DNA of 42,949 bases from Pseudoalteromonas sp. BSi20652 (GCF_000239855.1 NZ_BADT01000032.1:1-42949), one strand, 5' to 3'; positions 9,271-18,437 are shown, counted from the stretch's first letter. Made by a program: numbers and translations. Notes: generated by a model not told the origin, from the sequence alone.

Positions 9271-10425
9271 TTAAGAAGGGCTAAAACAGCTCGTTTTAAT
9301 TATATTACTGATAATTTGTTGTGATGGTTTTATTTTTTCCATTGCTAAAAATTCATCGGGTTGATGTGCTTGGTTAATAGAGCCAGGCCCCATTACAATG
9401 GTTTCACATCCTAATTGCTGAATAAAAGGTGCTTCAGTACAGTAATTAACAGCAATGGCTTTTTGCCCTGCTATTTTTTCAGCTAATATCACCAACGCGC
9501 TGTCGGTATTGCCAGTAAAGGCAGGAATTGGTTCATGCAAATCAATAACGCTCACGGCATTTGGATATTGCTGATTTATTTCTTTTGTTGCATCAAGTAA
9601 TAAGGCTTGTAACTCTTGTACACTTAGTCCGGGTAGTGGGCGCATATCTATGTGCATTTCGCAGCAGCCACAAATTCGATTCGCGTTATCGCCACCGTGA
9701 ATATTACCAAAATTTAATGTCGGATAAGGTATTTCGAAGTGTTCTATTGAATACTTATGCTTTAATTGCTCTTTTAATATCAGTAGTTTTGCAATCACTT
9801 TATGCATAACTTCGATGGCGTTAAGGCCACGTTCGGGATCGGAGCTATGCCCAGAGCGACCAACCACTCTGATTGCTGTACTCATGTGTCCTTTATGAGT
9901 AAATACTGGAGTCATATCAGTGGGTTCACCAATTATACAGTGTGCAGGTTTTAAATTTGGGTGTTTACAAATTTGCTGTGCGCCTGCCATTGTCGTTTCT
10001 TCGTCGGCGGTAGCGAGTATTAAAATAGGCTGAGTTTGCTGTTTTTCATCAAGTTCGCTAATAGCCTGCAACACAAAAGCAAAAAAACCTTTCATATCAA
10101 TACTTCCAAGCCCATACAGTTTGTTGTCGAGTTCGGTAAGTTTAAACGGATTATGATTCCAGCGGCTGTCATCAAACGGCACTGTATCGGTATGCCCTGC
10201 AAGCATTAAACCACCATCGCCTTTTCCACGTTTAGCTAATAAATTATAGCGGCCCTTACCCCCTTCTAATTCAATAATTTCACACGTAAAACCAAGAGTT
10301 TCACACCACTGCGCAAGTAGCTCAATAACACTTTTATTACTCATACATTGGCTGTCTTCAATTGCACTAATAGAAGGGGCTGCAATTAATTGTTGGTACA
10401 TAGAAATAAACGAAGGCAAAGGCAT
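9271..10425 (-). CDS. argE: Acetylornithine deacetylase ArgE
   Basis: ArgE hydrolyses N2-acetylornithine to ornithine and acetate, the linear-pathway step of arginine synthesis. The protein (384 aa from the chosen ATG) is an M20 metallohydrolase: [12 protein letters not shown] with zinc ligands His78 and Asp80, GSIDMKG with Asp110, and ATADEETT with Glu142-Glu143. The N-terminus [20 protein letters not shown] aligns with the E. coli protein, so I use the ATG at 10425; a TTG four codons upstream is the longer alternative. It is divergent from argC, as in E. coli, and an ARG box overlaps its promoter. The presence of argE shows acetyl groups are not recycled by a bifunctional ArgJ here, which fits the need for an ArgA domain on ArgH. 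Confidence 0.93.
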   Translation of the reverse strand: MPLPSFISMYQQLIAAPSISAIEDSQCMSNKSVIELLAQWCETLGFTCEIIELEGGKGRYNLLAKRGKGDGGLMLAGHTDTVPFDDSRWNHNPFKLTELDNKLYGLGSIDMKGFFAFVLQAISELDEKQQTQPILILATADEETTMAGAQQICKHPNLKPAHCIIGEPTDMTPVFTHKGHMSTAIRVVGRSGHSSDPERGLNAIEVMHKVIAKLLILKEQLKHKYSIEHFEIPYPTLNFGNIHGGDNANRICGCCEMHIDMRPLPGLSVQELQALLLDATKEINQQYPNAVSVIDLHEPIPAFTGNTDSALVILAEKIAGQKAIAVNYCTEAPFIQQLGCETIVMGPGSINQAHQPDEFLAMEKIKPSQQIISNIIKTSCFSPS

Positions 10426-10464
10426 AAAAAAATCCAAAATAAGTATTCAATTTAATTGCATAAC

Positions 10465-10493
10465 AATATAAAAGTATTTATGATGAATATCAA
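10465..10493 (-). promoter_or_regulatory. argE promoter, sigma-70 type
   Basis: On the minus strand, TTGATA (complement of 10488-10493) is a -35 and TATATT (complement of 10465-10470) a -10, separated by exactly 17 bases. The -35 lies inside the ARG box, so ArgR binding would block RNA polymerase. Predicted from sequence only. Confidence 0.65.
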
Positions 10494-10520
10494 TTCACTT
10501 TTTAAGCATAAATATATTAA
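10482..10520. promoter_or_regulatory. ARG box(es), ArgR operator between argE and argC
   Basis: TGAAT-ATCA-ATTCA at 10484-10497 is a perfect match to the ARG box core TGAATWWWWATTCA. A second, much weaker box (AGCAT-AAAT-ATATT, 10505-10518) follows in the same register at the three-base spacing typical of paired ARG boxes bound by the ArgR hexamer. The site sits in the divergent argE/argC region and probably represses both directions when arginine is plentiful. The second box is an inference. Confidence 0.8.
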
Positions 10521-10647
10521 AGTAACGCTATGAAAATAATGCGACGATAATCAAACTTCATTAATAAAAAAGACTTAATTAGCGTCTAAGCTAGTTTAAT
10601 CGAACATTATAGACAAGTAGTAATTAATTTAAGATAACGAGTAACAA

Positions 10648-11658
10648 ATGAATGTAGTGATTATTGGCGCAAGCGGTTACAGCGGCGCAGAGTTAGCAAG
10701 CTTAGTTGCTAATCATCCAAACCTTACCTTAACAGGCTGTTATGTATCAGAAGGTAGCTTAGATAAAAATAAATTACTAAGTGATTTATACCCAGAGCAT
10801 CTTGGTCTATTAGATAATCCTTTACTTCCTCTTAGCGCATCAGCTTTTGATGACATTCAAAGTGATGCTGACTACGTATGTCTATGTACTGATCACAAAG
10901 TAAGTGTTGATTTAGCGCCTCAATTTTTAGCTATGGGTAAAAAAGTATTTGATTTGTCAGGTGGCTATCGCTTAGCAAGCAATGACGACTACGTTACTTA
11001 CTATGGTTTTGAGCATCAACATCCAGCGCTTTTAAACGAAGCGGCTTACGGTTTAGCAGAGTGGAACCATGATGCTATAGCCAATGCAAAGCTAATTGCT
11101 GTTGCAGGCTGTTACCCAACTGCCGCACTTAATGCACTTAAACCGCTTAAACAAGCAGGCTTATTGAGCGAGCAAAGTATTATTATTAATGCCGTTTCGG
11201 GAGTTACAGGTGCAGGGCGTAAAGCGAGTGTAGGAACACATTTTTGTGAGGTATCGCTTGCACCTTATGGTTTGTTTAACCATCGCCACGGTCCTGAAAT
11301 AGAACAACACCTTGGCCACAAAGTATTATTTACTCCGCATTTGGGTAACTTTCCGCGTGGTATTTTAGAAACTATTTATGTACAACTTAAGCCAGGTGTT
11401 ACCAAGGAAGACGTTGCATCGGCTTATCAAGTGCTTGCTAACGAACCATTAATTCGTTTGTTAGGCGATAAAATACCTTCAATTAAAGGTGTTGCTAAGC
11501 AACCATTTGTTGATATTGGTTGGCAGCAACAAGGCACGCAGTTAATTGTAATATCTGCCATCGATAACTTATTAAAAGGCGCTGCTGGACAAGCTTTGCA
11601 GTGTATTAATATTTCTATGAATTTAGAACACACGACGGGCTTAAAAGGAGCGTTTTAA
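10648..11658 (+). CDS. argC: N-acetyl-gamma-glutamyl-phosphate reductase ArgC
   Basis: ArgC reduces N-acetylglutamyl phosphate to the semialdehyde with NADPH, the third step of arginine synthesis. The 336-aa protein has the Rossmann start MNVVIIGASGYSGAELA and the catalytic cysteine in VAGCYPTAAL (Cys155), followed by SGVTGAGRKAS and the HRHGPEIEQHL segment. Length and motifs are normal for the family. It is the first gene of the argCBFGH run, and argB starts directly at the base after its stop. The leader of about 150 bases upstream of the ATG contains the ARG box region; the ribosome-binding site (ACGAG) is weak. Confidence 0.96.
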   Translation: MNVVIIGASGYSGAELASLVANHPNLTLTGCYVSEGSLDKNKLLSDLYPEHLGLLDNPLLPLSASAFDDIQSDADYVCLCTDHKVSVDLAPQFLAMGKKVFDLSGGYRLASNDDYVTYYGFEHQHPALLNEAAYGLAEWNHDAIANAKLIAVAGCYPTAALNALKPLKQAGLLSEQSIIINAVSGVTGAGRKASVGTHFCEVSLAPYGLFNHRHGPEIEQHLGHKVLFTPHLGNFPRGILETIYVQLKPGVTKEDVASAYQVLANEPLIRLLGDKIPSIKGVAKQPFVDIGWQQQGTQLIVISAIDNLLKGAAGQALQCINISMNLEHTTGLKGAF

Positions 11659-12426
11659 ATGAGTAAAAAAACGTGGGTTATTAAACTCGGTGGTGCAGTA
11701 CTTAATACAGAAAATGCAGCAAAAGCGTTATTTGACGTGCTAAGCGAGCAAAAAAATGATGAGTTTGTCATTGTTCATGGCGGTGGTTCTTTAGTAGATA
11801 CATGGCTAAAGCAAGCGGGTTTTGCTAGTGCTAAACACCAAGGTTTACGTATTAGTCCAGCAGAGCAAATGCCTTATATAGTGGGTGCACTTGCAGGTTG
11901 CGCTAATAAACAATTAATGACTCAAGCTATAAGCGCAGGGCATAAGCCTGTCGGCTTAAGTCTTTTTGAGGCGGGTGTTACAGCAACCCAAAAATTAAAA
12001 GCACTTTGCTTGGTGGGTAAATGCACTAGCAACGATGATTCTATTATTAACGATTTACTTAAAATTAATCGTTTACCTATTGTTAGCTCTATCGGCTTTG
12101 ATGAACAAGGTTTATGGTACAACGTAAATGCAGATGAAGCAGCGGCAGCTATTGCCAGTAATTTAAATGCAGAGCTTATTTTTATGACGGATGTGGAAGC
12201 AGTACTTGATGCAAATAAACAACCGTTACATCAACTTGACACAAAACACATTGATACTTTAATAAATGAAGGAGTAATTGTGGGCGGGATGGAGGTCAAA
12301 GTTAAGACCAGTCTTCACGCTGCCCAACATTTACGACGCGGTGTGTATATTTCCAGCTGGCAAAAGCCAGAAAATTTAACTGACTTGCTCCAAGGCAAGC
12401 ATGTCGGAACTAAAATTACACCATAG
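11659..12426 (+). CDS. argB: Acetylglutamate kinase ArgB
   Basis: ArgB phosphorylates N-acetylglutamate, the second step of the pathway. The 255-aa protein shows the amino-acid kinase fold signatures: IKLGGAVL at the N-terminus, VHGGGSLVD, then NVNADEAAAAIASNL and FMTDVEAVLD, and the C-terminal GGMEVKVKTSLHAA. It is of the shorter enterobacterial type, lacking the N-terminal helix linked to arginine inhibition in other bacteria, so feedback is more likely to act on the synthase step. AGGAG about 10 bases before the ATG is a good binding site. An A7 run just after the start (11665-11671) is in frame. Confidence 0.95.
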   Translation: MSKKTWVIKLGGAVLNTENAAKALFDVLSEQKNDEFVIVHGGGSLVDTWLKQAGFASAKHQGLRISPAEQMPYIVGALAGCANKQLMTQAISAGHKPVGLSLFEAGVTATQKLKALCLVGKCTSNDDSIINDLLKINRLPIVSSIGFDEQGLWYNVNADEAAAAIASNLNAELIFMTDVEAVLDANKQPLHQLDTKHIDTLINEGVIVGGMEVKVKTSLHAAQHLRRGVYISSWQKPENLTDLLQGKHVGTKITP

Positions 12427-12433
12427 GTTTATT

Positions 12434-13366
12434 ATGTTTGAAAATTTTTTAACGGGTTTAGAATTAGACCAAGAAGGCGCACTTAATTTATTAAAGTTAG
12501 CGCAAGATATAAAAGCAAAACCAGAAAAATACAGCCAAGTATTAGCGGGCAAATCAATCGTAACGTTATTTGAAAAACAAAGTTTACGTACGCGTTTGTC
12601 ATTCGATATTGGTATTAATCGTTTAGGTGGTCATGCTGTTTATTTAGATCAGCAAAATGGCGCTATGGGTGCACGTGAATCAATTAAAGATTTTGCACTT
12701 AATATTTCTACTTGGGCTGACGGTATTGTGGCGCGTGTAAACCAGCACAGCACATTAACCACATTAGGTGAATATGCATCAGTACCTGTAGTAAATAGTC
12801 TGTGTGACCTGTACCACCCTTGCCAAGCACTTGCTGATTTTTTAACGCTTCAAGAAGTACATGGCGATGTTAGTGAGCTTAAAGTTGCTTACTTAGGTGA
12901 AGGCAATAACGTGACTCATTCATTGATGTTGCTCGCTGCAACGCTAGGTACTGATTTTGTAGCGGTAACACCAAAAGGGTGTTCGCCAGATTCACAAATA
13001 CTAAAAAAAGCAGAGCAAATTGCAGCAATGAATGGCGCATCAGTTATGGTGAGCGATAGAGTTGAAGCGGCCGTTGGTGCAAACGTTGTATACGCAGATA
13101 CATGGGTATCAATGGGTGATACAACACCGCTTGAGCAAGTAAAAGAAAAATACATGCCTTATCAATTAAACCAGGCATTGCTAGATCAAACAGGTGCGAC
13201 TACGGTATTACATTGCCAACCGGCACACCGTGAGTTTGAAATTACCTCTGAGGTAATGGACGGCCCAGCATCAAAAATTATTCAACAAGCAGAAAATCGT
13301 ATGCATGCGCAAAATGCTCTGCTAGTTACATTATTAAATCCAAATTTTGTTAAGGAACACCTATGA
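12434..13366 (+). CDS. argF: Ornithine carbamoyltransferase ArgF
   Basis: ArgF makes citrulline from ornithine and carbamoyl phosphate. The 310-aa protein has the carbamoyl-phosphate loop as SLRTR (residues 50-54; most relatives have STRTR), HPCQ at 128-131, the ornithine-side motif ADTWVSMG, and HCQP at 260-263 where HCLP is usual. These substitutions are notable but the position between argB and argG supports the anabolic OTCase assignment; an acetylornithine or other transcarbamylase variant is less likely because argE is present. I chose the ATG at 12434 with TAGG eight bases before it; a longer in-frame ATG at 12401 would overlap argB by 26 bases and lacks similarity. Its TGA overlaps the argG ATG. 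Confidence 0.9.
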   Translation: MFENFLTGLELDQEGALNLLKLAQDIKAKPEKYSQVLAGKSIVTLFEKQSLRTRLSFDIGINRLGGHAVYLDQQNGAMGARESIKDFALNISTWADGIVARVNQHSTLTTLGEYASVPVVNSLCDLYHPCQALADFLTLQEVHGDVSELKVAYLGEGNNVTHSLMLLAATLGTDFVAVTPKGCSPDSQILKKAEQIAAMNGASVMVSDRVEAAVGANVVYADTWVSMGDTTPLEQVKEKYMPYQLNQALLDQTGATTVLHCQPAHREFEITSEVMDGPASKIIQQAENRMHAQNALLVTLLNPNFVKEHL

Positions 13367-14565
13367 GTTCAATTAAAAAAGTCGTTTTAGCCTATTCAGG
13401 TGGTCTTGATACGTCGGCTATCGTGCCATGGTTAAAAGAAAACTACGGCTGTGAAGTAATCGCGTTTGTTGCCGATGTAGGTCAAGGCGCTGAAGAACTT
13501 GAAGGCGTAGAAGCTAAAGCAATTGCCTCTGGTGCATCTGAATGTTATGTCGTTGACTTAAAAGATGAAATGGTAAGTGATTACATTTACCCAACACTTA
13601 AAACAGGCTCAATTTACGAAGGTACTTATTTATTAGGTACGTCTATGGCGCGCCCAATTATTGCTAAAGCACAGGTCGAAATTGCGCGTAAAGTAGGTGC
13701 TGATGCACTTTCGCATGGTTGTACTGGTAAAGGTAATGACCAAGTTCGTTTTGAATCATGTTTTGCAGCCCTTGCACCTGATTTAAAAGTAATTGCGCCA
13801 TGGCGTGAGTGGGACTTATCGAGCCGTGAATCATTACTTGATTATTTAGCAGAGCGTGACATTCCGTGTTCAGCATCTGCTACAAAAATTTATAGCCGTG
13901 ACGCTAACGCATGGCATATTTCGCACGAAGGTGGTGAGCTTGAAGACCCATGGTGTCAACCAACTGAACAAGTCTGGACTTGGACTAACTCTCCAGAGCA
14001 AGCCCCAGATAAATCAGAACTAGTAACATTAAAAGTTGTTGAAGGTGAAGTAGTCGCTGTAAATGGCGAAGAGCTTAAACCTTACGATTGTTTAGTTAAA
14101 TTAAACGATATTGCATCGCCTCATGGTGTTGGACGTGTTGATATTGTAGAAAACCGTTTAGTCGGTATGAAATCACGCGGTTGTTACGAAACCCCAGGTG
14201 GTACCGTTATCATGGCGGCGCTTCAAGCAATAGACGAGCTAGTACTTGATAAAGCAAGCCGTAAGTGGAAAGAAGTGTTAGGCGGCGAGTTCTCGCATTT
14301 AGTATACGACGGCCGTTGGTTTACGCCACTTAAAGATTCTATTTTAGCTGGTGCAGAAGCACTTTCTAAAGTAGCAACAGGTGAAGTGGTACTCAAATTA
14401 TACAAAGGTCAGGTAACTGCAGTTCAAAAGCAGTCACCAAATAGCTTATACAGCGAAGCATTTGCGACATTTGGCGAAGATGATGTGTACGACCAGTCAC
14501 ACGCTGAAGGCTTTATTCGCTTGTTCTCGCTTTCAAGCAGAATTTCAGCACTCGCTAAAAAGTAA
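13363..14565 (+). CDS. argG: Argininosuccinate synthase ArgG
   Basis: ArgG joins citrulline and aspartate using ATP. The 400-aa protein is of the standard bacterial type 1: PP-loop [12 protein letters not shown] at residues 9-20, then [13 protein letters not shown], and ESLLDYL. Length is normal. Its ATG overlaps the argF stop codon in the ATGA arrangement, implying coupled translation. About 50 bases separate it from argH; in that gap an RNA stem GCCTCTT / AAGGGGC (14572-14590, one G-U pair) could form, but with no T run it is not a convincing terminator. Confidence 0.97.
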   Translation: MSSIKKVVLAYSGGLDTSAIVPWLKENYGCEVIAFVADVGQGAEELEGVEAKAIASGASECYVVDLKDEMVSDYIYPTLKTGSIYEGTYLLGTSMARPIIAKAQVEIARKVGADALSHGCTGKGNDQVRFESCFAALAPDLKVIAPWREWDLSSRESLLDYLAERDIPCSASATKIYSRDANAWHISHEGGELEDPWCQPTEQVWTWTNSPEQAPDKSELVTLKVVEGEVVAVNGEELKPYDCLVKLNDIASPHGVGRVDIVENRLVGMKSRGCYETPGGTVIMAALQAIDELVLDKASRKWKEVLGGEFSHLVYDGRWFTPLKDSILAGAEALSKVATGEVVLKLYKGQVTAVQKQSPNSLYSEAFATFGEDDVYDQSHAEGFIRLFSLSSRISALAKK

Positions 14566-14614
14566 TTTATTACGCCTCTTATAAAAGGGGCACTACAGGG
14601 TTTGGAGAGATTTC

Positions 14615-15988
14615 ATGGCATTATGGGGCGGACGTTTTTCTACGGGTCCAGATGAGGCGTTTAAGCAATTTAACGACTCTCTTCCCTTTGACTACCAGTT
14701 AGCAGAGCAAGATATTATTGGCTCTGTTGCATGGGCTGGCGCACTTGAACAAGTGAACGTATTATCAAGTGATGAGCACAAAGAATTAGTATCGGCATTA
14801 TATGAGCTACTTGAAGAAGTAAAAGCAGATCCAACCGCTGTAGCAACCTCAGGTGCTGAAGATATTCATTCACATGTCGAAGCTGCATTAATCGAAAAAG
14901 TAGGTGACTTAGCTAAAAAGTTACATACAGGCAGAAGCCGTAATGACCAAGTTGCTACCGATTTTAGGTTATGGTGCCGCGATACCGCCGATCATATTTT
15001 AAAAGCGATTGCGCAGCTAAAAGCAGAGTTTGTTGCATTAGCTGAGCGAGAGCTTGGTACTATTTTACCTGGCTACACGCACTTACAACGTGCACAACCA
15101 GTACTATTTAGCCACTGGTGTATGGCTTATGTAGAGATGCTAGAGCGTGATGAAAGCCGTTTGCAAGACGCTAAAGCTCGTATGAACTATTGTCCGCTAG
15201 GCAGTGGCGCGTTGGCTGGCACTGCTTATCCAATTGACCGTCAAGCGCTTGCACAAGGTTTAGGTTTTACTGGCGCCACTAAAAACAGCCTTGATGGGGT
15301 TTCAGATCGCGATTTTGTTGTTGAGCTATTAAGCTGTGCGTCAATTTCAATGATCCATTTATCGCGTATGTCTGAAGATTTGATTTTTTACAACTCAGGC
15401 GAAGCTGGGTTTATAGAGCTTGCGGATAACGTAACGTCTGGCTCGTCTTTAATGCCACAAAAAAAGAACCCAGATGCACTTGAGCTTATTCGTGGTAAAA
15501 CGGGTCGCGTATTTGGTGCCTTTAGCGCCATGATGATGACCCTAAAAGCATTGCCGCTTGCCTACAACAAAGACATGCAAGAAGATAAAGAAGGTATTTT
15601 TGATGCTATGCCAACATGGCTTGCGTGTATTCATATGGCACAAGCCTGTATTAAAGGCGTAAAAGTAAAAGGCGAGCGTACGCTTGCTGCGGCAAAAGGT
15701 GGCCACGCAAATGCGACAGAACTTGCTGACTACTTAGTCGTTAAAGGCGTACCTTTTAGAGAAGGGCATCATATTGTAGGTGTGCTTGTTCAGCTTGCTA
15801 TTAGTGAAGGAAAAACACTTGAAGAGCTATCGCTTGACCAATATAAATCGGTAAGCGACGTGTTTGAGAATGATGTTTATCCGGTACTTGAAATTGACGC
15901 GTGTATAAAAGCGCGTCAAGCACTTGGCGGTACATCAATTGAACAAGTAACCGGTGCTATTAAGGCAGCCAAAAAAAACAACAGATAA
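14615..15988 (+). CDS. argH: Argininosuccinate lyase ArgH, first part of an ArgH-ArgA fusion interrupted by a frameshift
   Basis: ArgH splits argininosuccinate to arginine and fumarate. All 457 residues of a normal lyase are present: the start [37 protein letters not shown] and the fumarase-superfamily signature [12 protein letters not shown] near residue 276. GGAG precedes the ATG. In this order of bacteria ArgH normally continues, in the same frame, into an N-acetylglutamate synthase domain. Here the frame ends at TAA (15986) just after an A8 run (15971-15978), and the ArgA domain follows in the -1 frame with no gap. The lyase alone should be active. The run contains A AAA AAC in the register required for tandem -1 slippage. 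Confidence 0.93.
   Translation: MALWGGRFSTGPDEAFKQFNDSLPFDYQLAEQDIIGSVAWAGALEQVNVLSSDEHKELVSALYELLEEVKADPTAVATSGAEDIHSHVEAALIEKVGDLAKKLHTGRSRNDQVATDFRLWCRDTADHILKAIAQLKAEFVALAERELGTILPGYTHLQRAQPVLFSHWCMAYVEMLERDESRLQDAKARMNYCPLGSGALAGTAYPIDRQALAQGLGFTGATKNSLDGVSDRDFVVELLSCASISMIHLSRMSEDLIFYNSGEAGFIELADNVTSGSSLMPQKKNPDALELIRGKTGRVFGAFSAMMMTLKALPLAYNKDMQEDKEGIFDAMPTWLACIHMAQACIKGVKVKGERTLAAAKGGHANATELADYLVVKGVPFREGHHIVGVLVQLAISEGKTLEELSLDQYKSVSDVFENDVYPVLEIDACIKARQALGGTSIEQVTGAIKAAKKNNR
15971..15979 (+). promoter_or_regulatory. Candidate -1 frameshift site A AAA AAC in argH-argA
   Basis: Eight A's then C. In the argH frame the codons are AAA AAA AAC, so the heptamer A AAA AAC (15973-15979) has the X XXY YYZ register of programmed -1 frameshift sites. 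Slippage gives AAA AAA AAA CAA CAG and joins the ArgA frame. The 0-frame stop is seven bases on. An inverted repeat GTTGAAT / ATTCAAC (16015-16021, 16036-16042) lies downstream but about 35 bases away, farther than usual stimulators. Missing-base error is the rival explanation. Confidence 0.4.
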
Positions 15989-16479
15989 CTGTTCGTGACG
16001 CCAACCTAGATGATGTTGAATCAATAGCTAAGCTAATTCAACATTGGGCAACGGTAGGCGAAAACTTGCCACGTGCGAAAAGTGATATGGTTCATTCTAT
16101 TAATGAATTTGCCGTTACTGAAATAGACGGTAAGGTTTCAGGCTGTGCATCGCTGTATATATACGACACAGGTTTAGCTGAGATACGCTCGTTAGGCATA
16201 GACCCACAAAGTGCAGTTAGCGGTCAAGGGCGGCAATTAGTTGACCATTTACTGGTTAAAGCCAAAAAATTGGCGCTTAATCGCGTGATAGTGTTAACGC
16301 GTGTCCCTGACTTTTTCGAAAAGCAGCGTTTCACGTTTTGCTCTAAAGAAAGCCTGCCTGAAAAAGTAATGAAAGATTGTGAACTTTGTCTTCGTAAAGA
16401 AAATTGTGACGAGGTAGCAATGGAATATATTTTAAAGCTAAGTAAAAGTACGGAGATCCCGTGTAAATACGTAGCTTAA
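15979..16479 (+). CDS. ArgA-type N-acetylglutamate synthase (GNAT) domain, -1 frame continuation of argH
   Basis: Read in the -1 frame from the A8 run, this gives about 166 residues beginning [20 protein letters not shown] and continuing through [36 protein letters not shown] and [12 protein letters not shown], which is the GNAT acetyltransferase domain of ArgA. It would acetylate glutamate with acetyl-CoA, the first step of the pathway. The amino-acid-kinase-like domain of full ArgA is absent, as in known ArgH(A) fusions of marine gammaproteobacteria. There is no own ATG or ribosome-binding site (only an internal TTG at 16066, after the domain's start), so it is probably made as a fusion: by frameshifting, or because one A is missing from the given sequence. 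Confidence 0.85.
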   Translation, partial: QQITVRDANLDDVESIAKLIQHWATVGENLPRAKSDMVHSINEFAVTEIDGKVSGCASLYIYDTGLAEIRSLGIDPQSAVSGQGRQLVDHLLVKAKKLALNRVIVLTRVPDFFEKQRFTFCSKESLPEKVMKDCELCLRKENCDEVAMEYILKLSKSTEIPCKYVA

Positions 16480-16492
16480 ACTCCCTGGATAC

Positions 16493-16525
16493 AAAAAACG
16501 TACGGTTACCCCTGTGCGTTTTTTT
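16493..16525 (+). terminator. Rho-independent terminator of the arg operon
   Basis: AAAAAACGTACGG (16493-16505) pairs with CCTGTGCGTTTTTT (16511-16524) over 13 base pairs, two of them G-U, with a five-base loop and a T run. It stands 13 bases after the ArgA-domain stop codon, which supports that argH and the ArgA domain share a transcript. Confidence 0.75.
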
Positions 16526-16736
16526 ATGTCTGCGGCAAGCTGGTCGGAGCTGTTTAGTTTGATTGAATAAATGTTTTTTAGATGAATTTAGTGCGCCAAA
16601 AAAAGTTGGCACATTGGTTGCTTTATATTAATGGATATAGCATAAGAGCTATTTTAAACCGGTAATGCATATATCAACATAATGACGCAAGTAGATACTT
16701 CGTCAATTACATTTAAATATTAAAAGGATCAATTAC
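16526..16736. other. Intergenic region before the membrane-protein array
   Basis: About 210 AT-rich bases. It holds one small hairpin, GTGCGCCAA / TTGGCAC with a bulge, around 16592-16613 and without a T run. The promoter of the 66-aa gene and the array should be here, but I cannot pick a convincing -35/-10 pair. Confidence 0.3.
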
Positions 16737-16937
16737 ATGCAAGTTTCAGCTAATAGCCAAGTACAAATGCAAGCATACAACAAAACACAACAATTAAAGC
16801 CTGCAATGGAACAAACTGCTAGCCCTAAAACCCTACAATCTGATACAGTAAGTTTTTCGCAAGAGGCGATGAGTGCAGCGAGCGATGAATTGCAACGTTC
16901 GGGAACTATTTTACCAGGTCACCTTCGTCCTAAATAG
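16737..16937 (+). CDS. Small protein of unknown function (66 aa)
   Basis: I do not recognise this 66-aa protein. The gene looks real: AAGGA stands nine bases before the ATG and the next gene follows after 15 bases. The protein is soluble, rich in Gln, Ser and Ala, without a signal peptide or membrane helix. The stretch SDTVSFSQEAMSAAS is weakly like the D-x-V-x-L/F-S-x-x-A segments seen in various small gammaproteobacterial proteins, which is not enough to assign a role. It probably shares a transcript with the membrane paralogues downstream. Confidence 0.6.
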   Translation: MQVSANSQVQMQAYNKTQQLKPAMEQTASPKTLQSDTVSFSQEAMSAASDELQRSGTILPGHLRPK

Positions 16938-16952
16938 TTTATAAGGTTCTAG

Positions 16953-17486
16953 ATGTTTTTAACTGAATTCTTTGGTTACTTTTCCCTTTCAGCCCTAAAT
17001 ATGTGGGCATTTTTAATGGCTTTTTTGTTTAATATATTCGTTTATTCATTAGGGGTTAAAAGGGATACTACTTTACTGTTAAGTTCTTTTGTAATGATGG
17101 TTTCATATTCTTCGTCGGATTATTTTTTAACATGGTTATCAATTAATGAGTTAACTTATTTCGACTGGGCTTTATATGATTTTTTTACTATAGCAATGCT
17201 TTGTATTGCATATAAAATAATAAAAAAAACGACTCCATCATTCATTTACCTATTAATCGGCTTATCAGTAAATTTATTACTAACTTTATCAATGCACCTA
17301 GACGCCTTTATTCTCCATAATCAAAAGCCATGGTTACTTTGGGATGTTTACACTGTAGGTGTTACGGTTATAGATTTACTCATGGTAGTGTCCCTCATTT
17401 TTGACAGAGACCTCCTTGCTCTTCATAAATTAAAGAACAAAACCATCAGTTACTTCAAGTCAAATGATACCCACAAAGTAACCTAG
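16953..17486 (+). CDS. Five-helix membrane protein, tandem paralogue copy 1
   Basis: First (177 aa) and intact member of a five-gene tandem family of unknown function. Five hydrophobic segments can be seen, at roughly residues 13-33, 41-62, 69-88, 94-115 and 126-150. Residues shared with the other copies are AFLMAFLF in helix 1, SYSSS in helix 2, LYDFFTI in helix 3, GLSVN and MHLD in helix 4, and PWLLWDVYTVGVTVIDLLM in helix 5. AAGG lies six bases before the ATG. An A8 run at 17222-17229 is in frame. Location is presumably the inner membrane. It is a more divergent copy than 3 to 5. No enzymatic motif is visible. Confidence 0.75.
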   Translation: MFLTEFFGYFSLSALNMWAFLMAFLFNIFVYSLGVKRDTTLLLSSFVMMVSYSSSDYFLTWLSINELTYFDWALYDFFTIAMLCIAYKIIKKTTPSFIYLLIGLSVNLLLTLSMHLDAFILHNQKPWLLWDVYTVGVTVIDLLMVVSLIFDRDLLALHKLKNKTISYFKSNDTHKVT

Positions 17487-17492
17487 TTTACA

Positions 17493-17951
17493 ATGTACTT
17501 AACTAGCGCTTTTTTATATTATGTAAACGCTTTCACACAATGGGGCTTTTTAATGGCCTTCCTGTATTGTTTAGCCTCCAGTATAAATACAGAAAACAAA
17601 TCCTCTGTTTATTTATCTGCGCTTATGCTCTGCTCATATATTTCTAGTGGTTATATAAACTTATTAAAAAGTTTATATTTAAGCTGGGCGCTTTATGATT
17701 TCATTACAATTTTAGCTCTGTTAACTTTACAGTACTTCAAAGTGCTCCAACGCTCTGCAGTTTTTTACTTCATTATCTTTTCGTTAACAATAAATGCTGT
17801 TCTTACTCTAATAATTCATTATGACATAGATGTCTTATATAACTATGAGCCATGGTGGTATTGGAGTGTTTATTCTATTGGTGTAAGTATGTTTGATGTT
17901 TTTATGATTCTGTCACTAGTGTTCAATAAAAGTTTCAAAAATAATGGATAA
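17493..17951 (+). CDS. Five-helix membrane protein, tandem paralogue copy 2
   Basis: Second intact copy, 152 aa, starting six bases after copy 1. It shows the family pattern: QWGFLMAFLY in helix 1, CSYISSGYI in helix 2, SWALYDFITI in helix 3, SLTINAVLT and the acidic HYDID in helix 4, and YEPWWYWSVYSIGVSMFD in helix 5. It is shorter than copy 1, lacking the basic C-terminal tail. The end of the gene overlaps the ATG of copy 3 by eight bases. No good ribosome-binding site is seen, so translation may depend on coupling to copy 1. Function unknown. Confidence 0.72.
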   Translation: MYLTSAFLYYVNAFTQWGFLMAFLYCLASSINTENKSSVYLSALMLCSYISSGYINLLKSLYLSWALYDFITILALLTLQYFKVLQRSAVFYFIIFSLTINAVLTLIIHYDIDVLYNYEPWWYWSVYSIGVSMFDVFMILSLVFNKSFKNNG

Positions 17952-18437
17952 TATTCTAGTTAATCCAGCAATTTCTTTTTACATAGGTGCATTTGTACAA
18001 TGGGGCTTTTTAATTGCTTTTTTGTACTCATTAGTTGTAAGTATTAACACACCCAAGAAAGAAGCTGTATGGTTATCATTGGCTATGACAATTTCTTACT
18101 CCTCAAGCCTGTTTATCGATATACAAGACATATCGTACATTCAACTCTTTTTTTTGATATAACAACTATTTTCGCCATCTTTATTTTAAGGTTTTTCATT
18201 ATTGAAAATCTTATATCGATCTACTTGTTGTTAGGGTTGACTATAAACTCATTATTATTTCTTGGTATGTATATAGATGTATCAGTTTTTAATAATTACG
18301 AACCTTGGTGGTTTTGGTCATTCTATTCAATAAGTATTAATGTGGTCGATTTATCAATGATAGCTATATTTTTCATAAATAAAAATTCTCTTAGCCTACA
18401 TAAATTTAATTTACGATTACTTAAAATAAATACGTGA
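17944..18437 (+). pseudogene. Five-helix membrane protein, tandem paralogue copy 3, frameshifted
   Basis: The copy begins normally (MDNILVNPAISFYIGAFVQW, then GFLIAFLYSLVVSIN, SYSSSLFI) and stops after QLFFLI at a T8 run (18148-18155). Adding one T restores QLFFFDITTIFAIF, which aligns with LYDFITI and LFDFLTL of the sister copies, and the frame then runs through LLLGLTINSLLFLGMYID and YEPWWFWSFYSISIN to the stop at 18437. The intact product would be about 164 aa. The downstream half is well conserved, so the lesion is recent, a reversible slippage event, or a base-calling error. T TTT TTG in the reading register could also allow ribosomal -1 slippage. Confidence 0.7.

Noticed and set aside
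12401-12433. Longer argF start overlapping argB
   Set aside because: The extra 11 residues do not resemble OTCase N-termini, and the ATG at 12434 has a spaced TAGG.
14572-14590. Terminator or attenuator between argG and argH
   Set aside because: The stem is short with a G-U pair and no T run, and the gap is only 50 bases; read-through is expected.
16015-16042. Inverted repeat downstream of the argH slippery site as a frameshift stimulator
   Set aside because: It starts about 35 bases after the heptamer, while known stimulators begin about 5 to 9 bases after. Kept only as a side note.
16066-16479. Stand-alone ArgA-like gene from the TTG at 16066
   Set aside because: This would cut off the first 29 residues of the GNAT domain, and no ribosome-binding site precedes it. 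Fusion to argH is the better reading.
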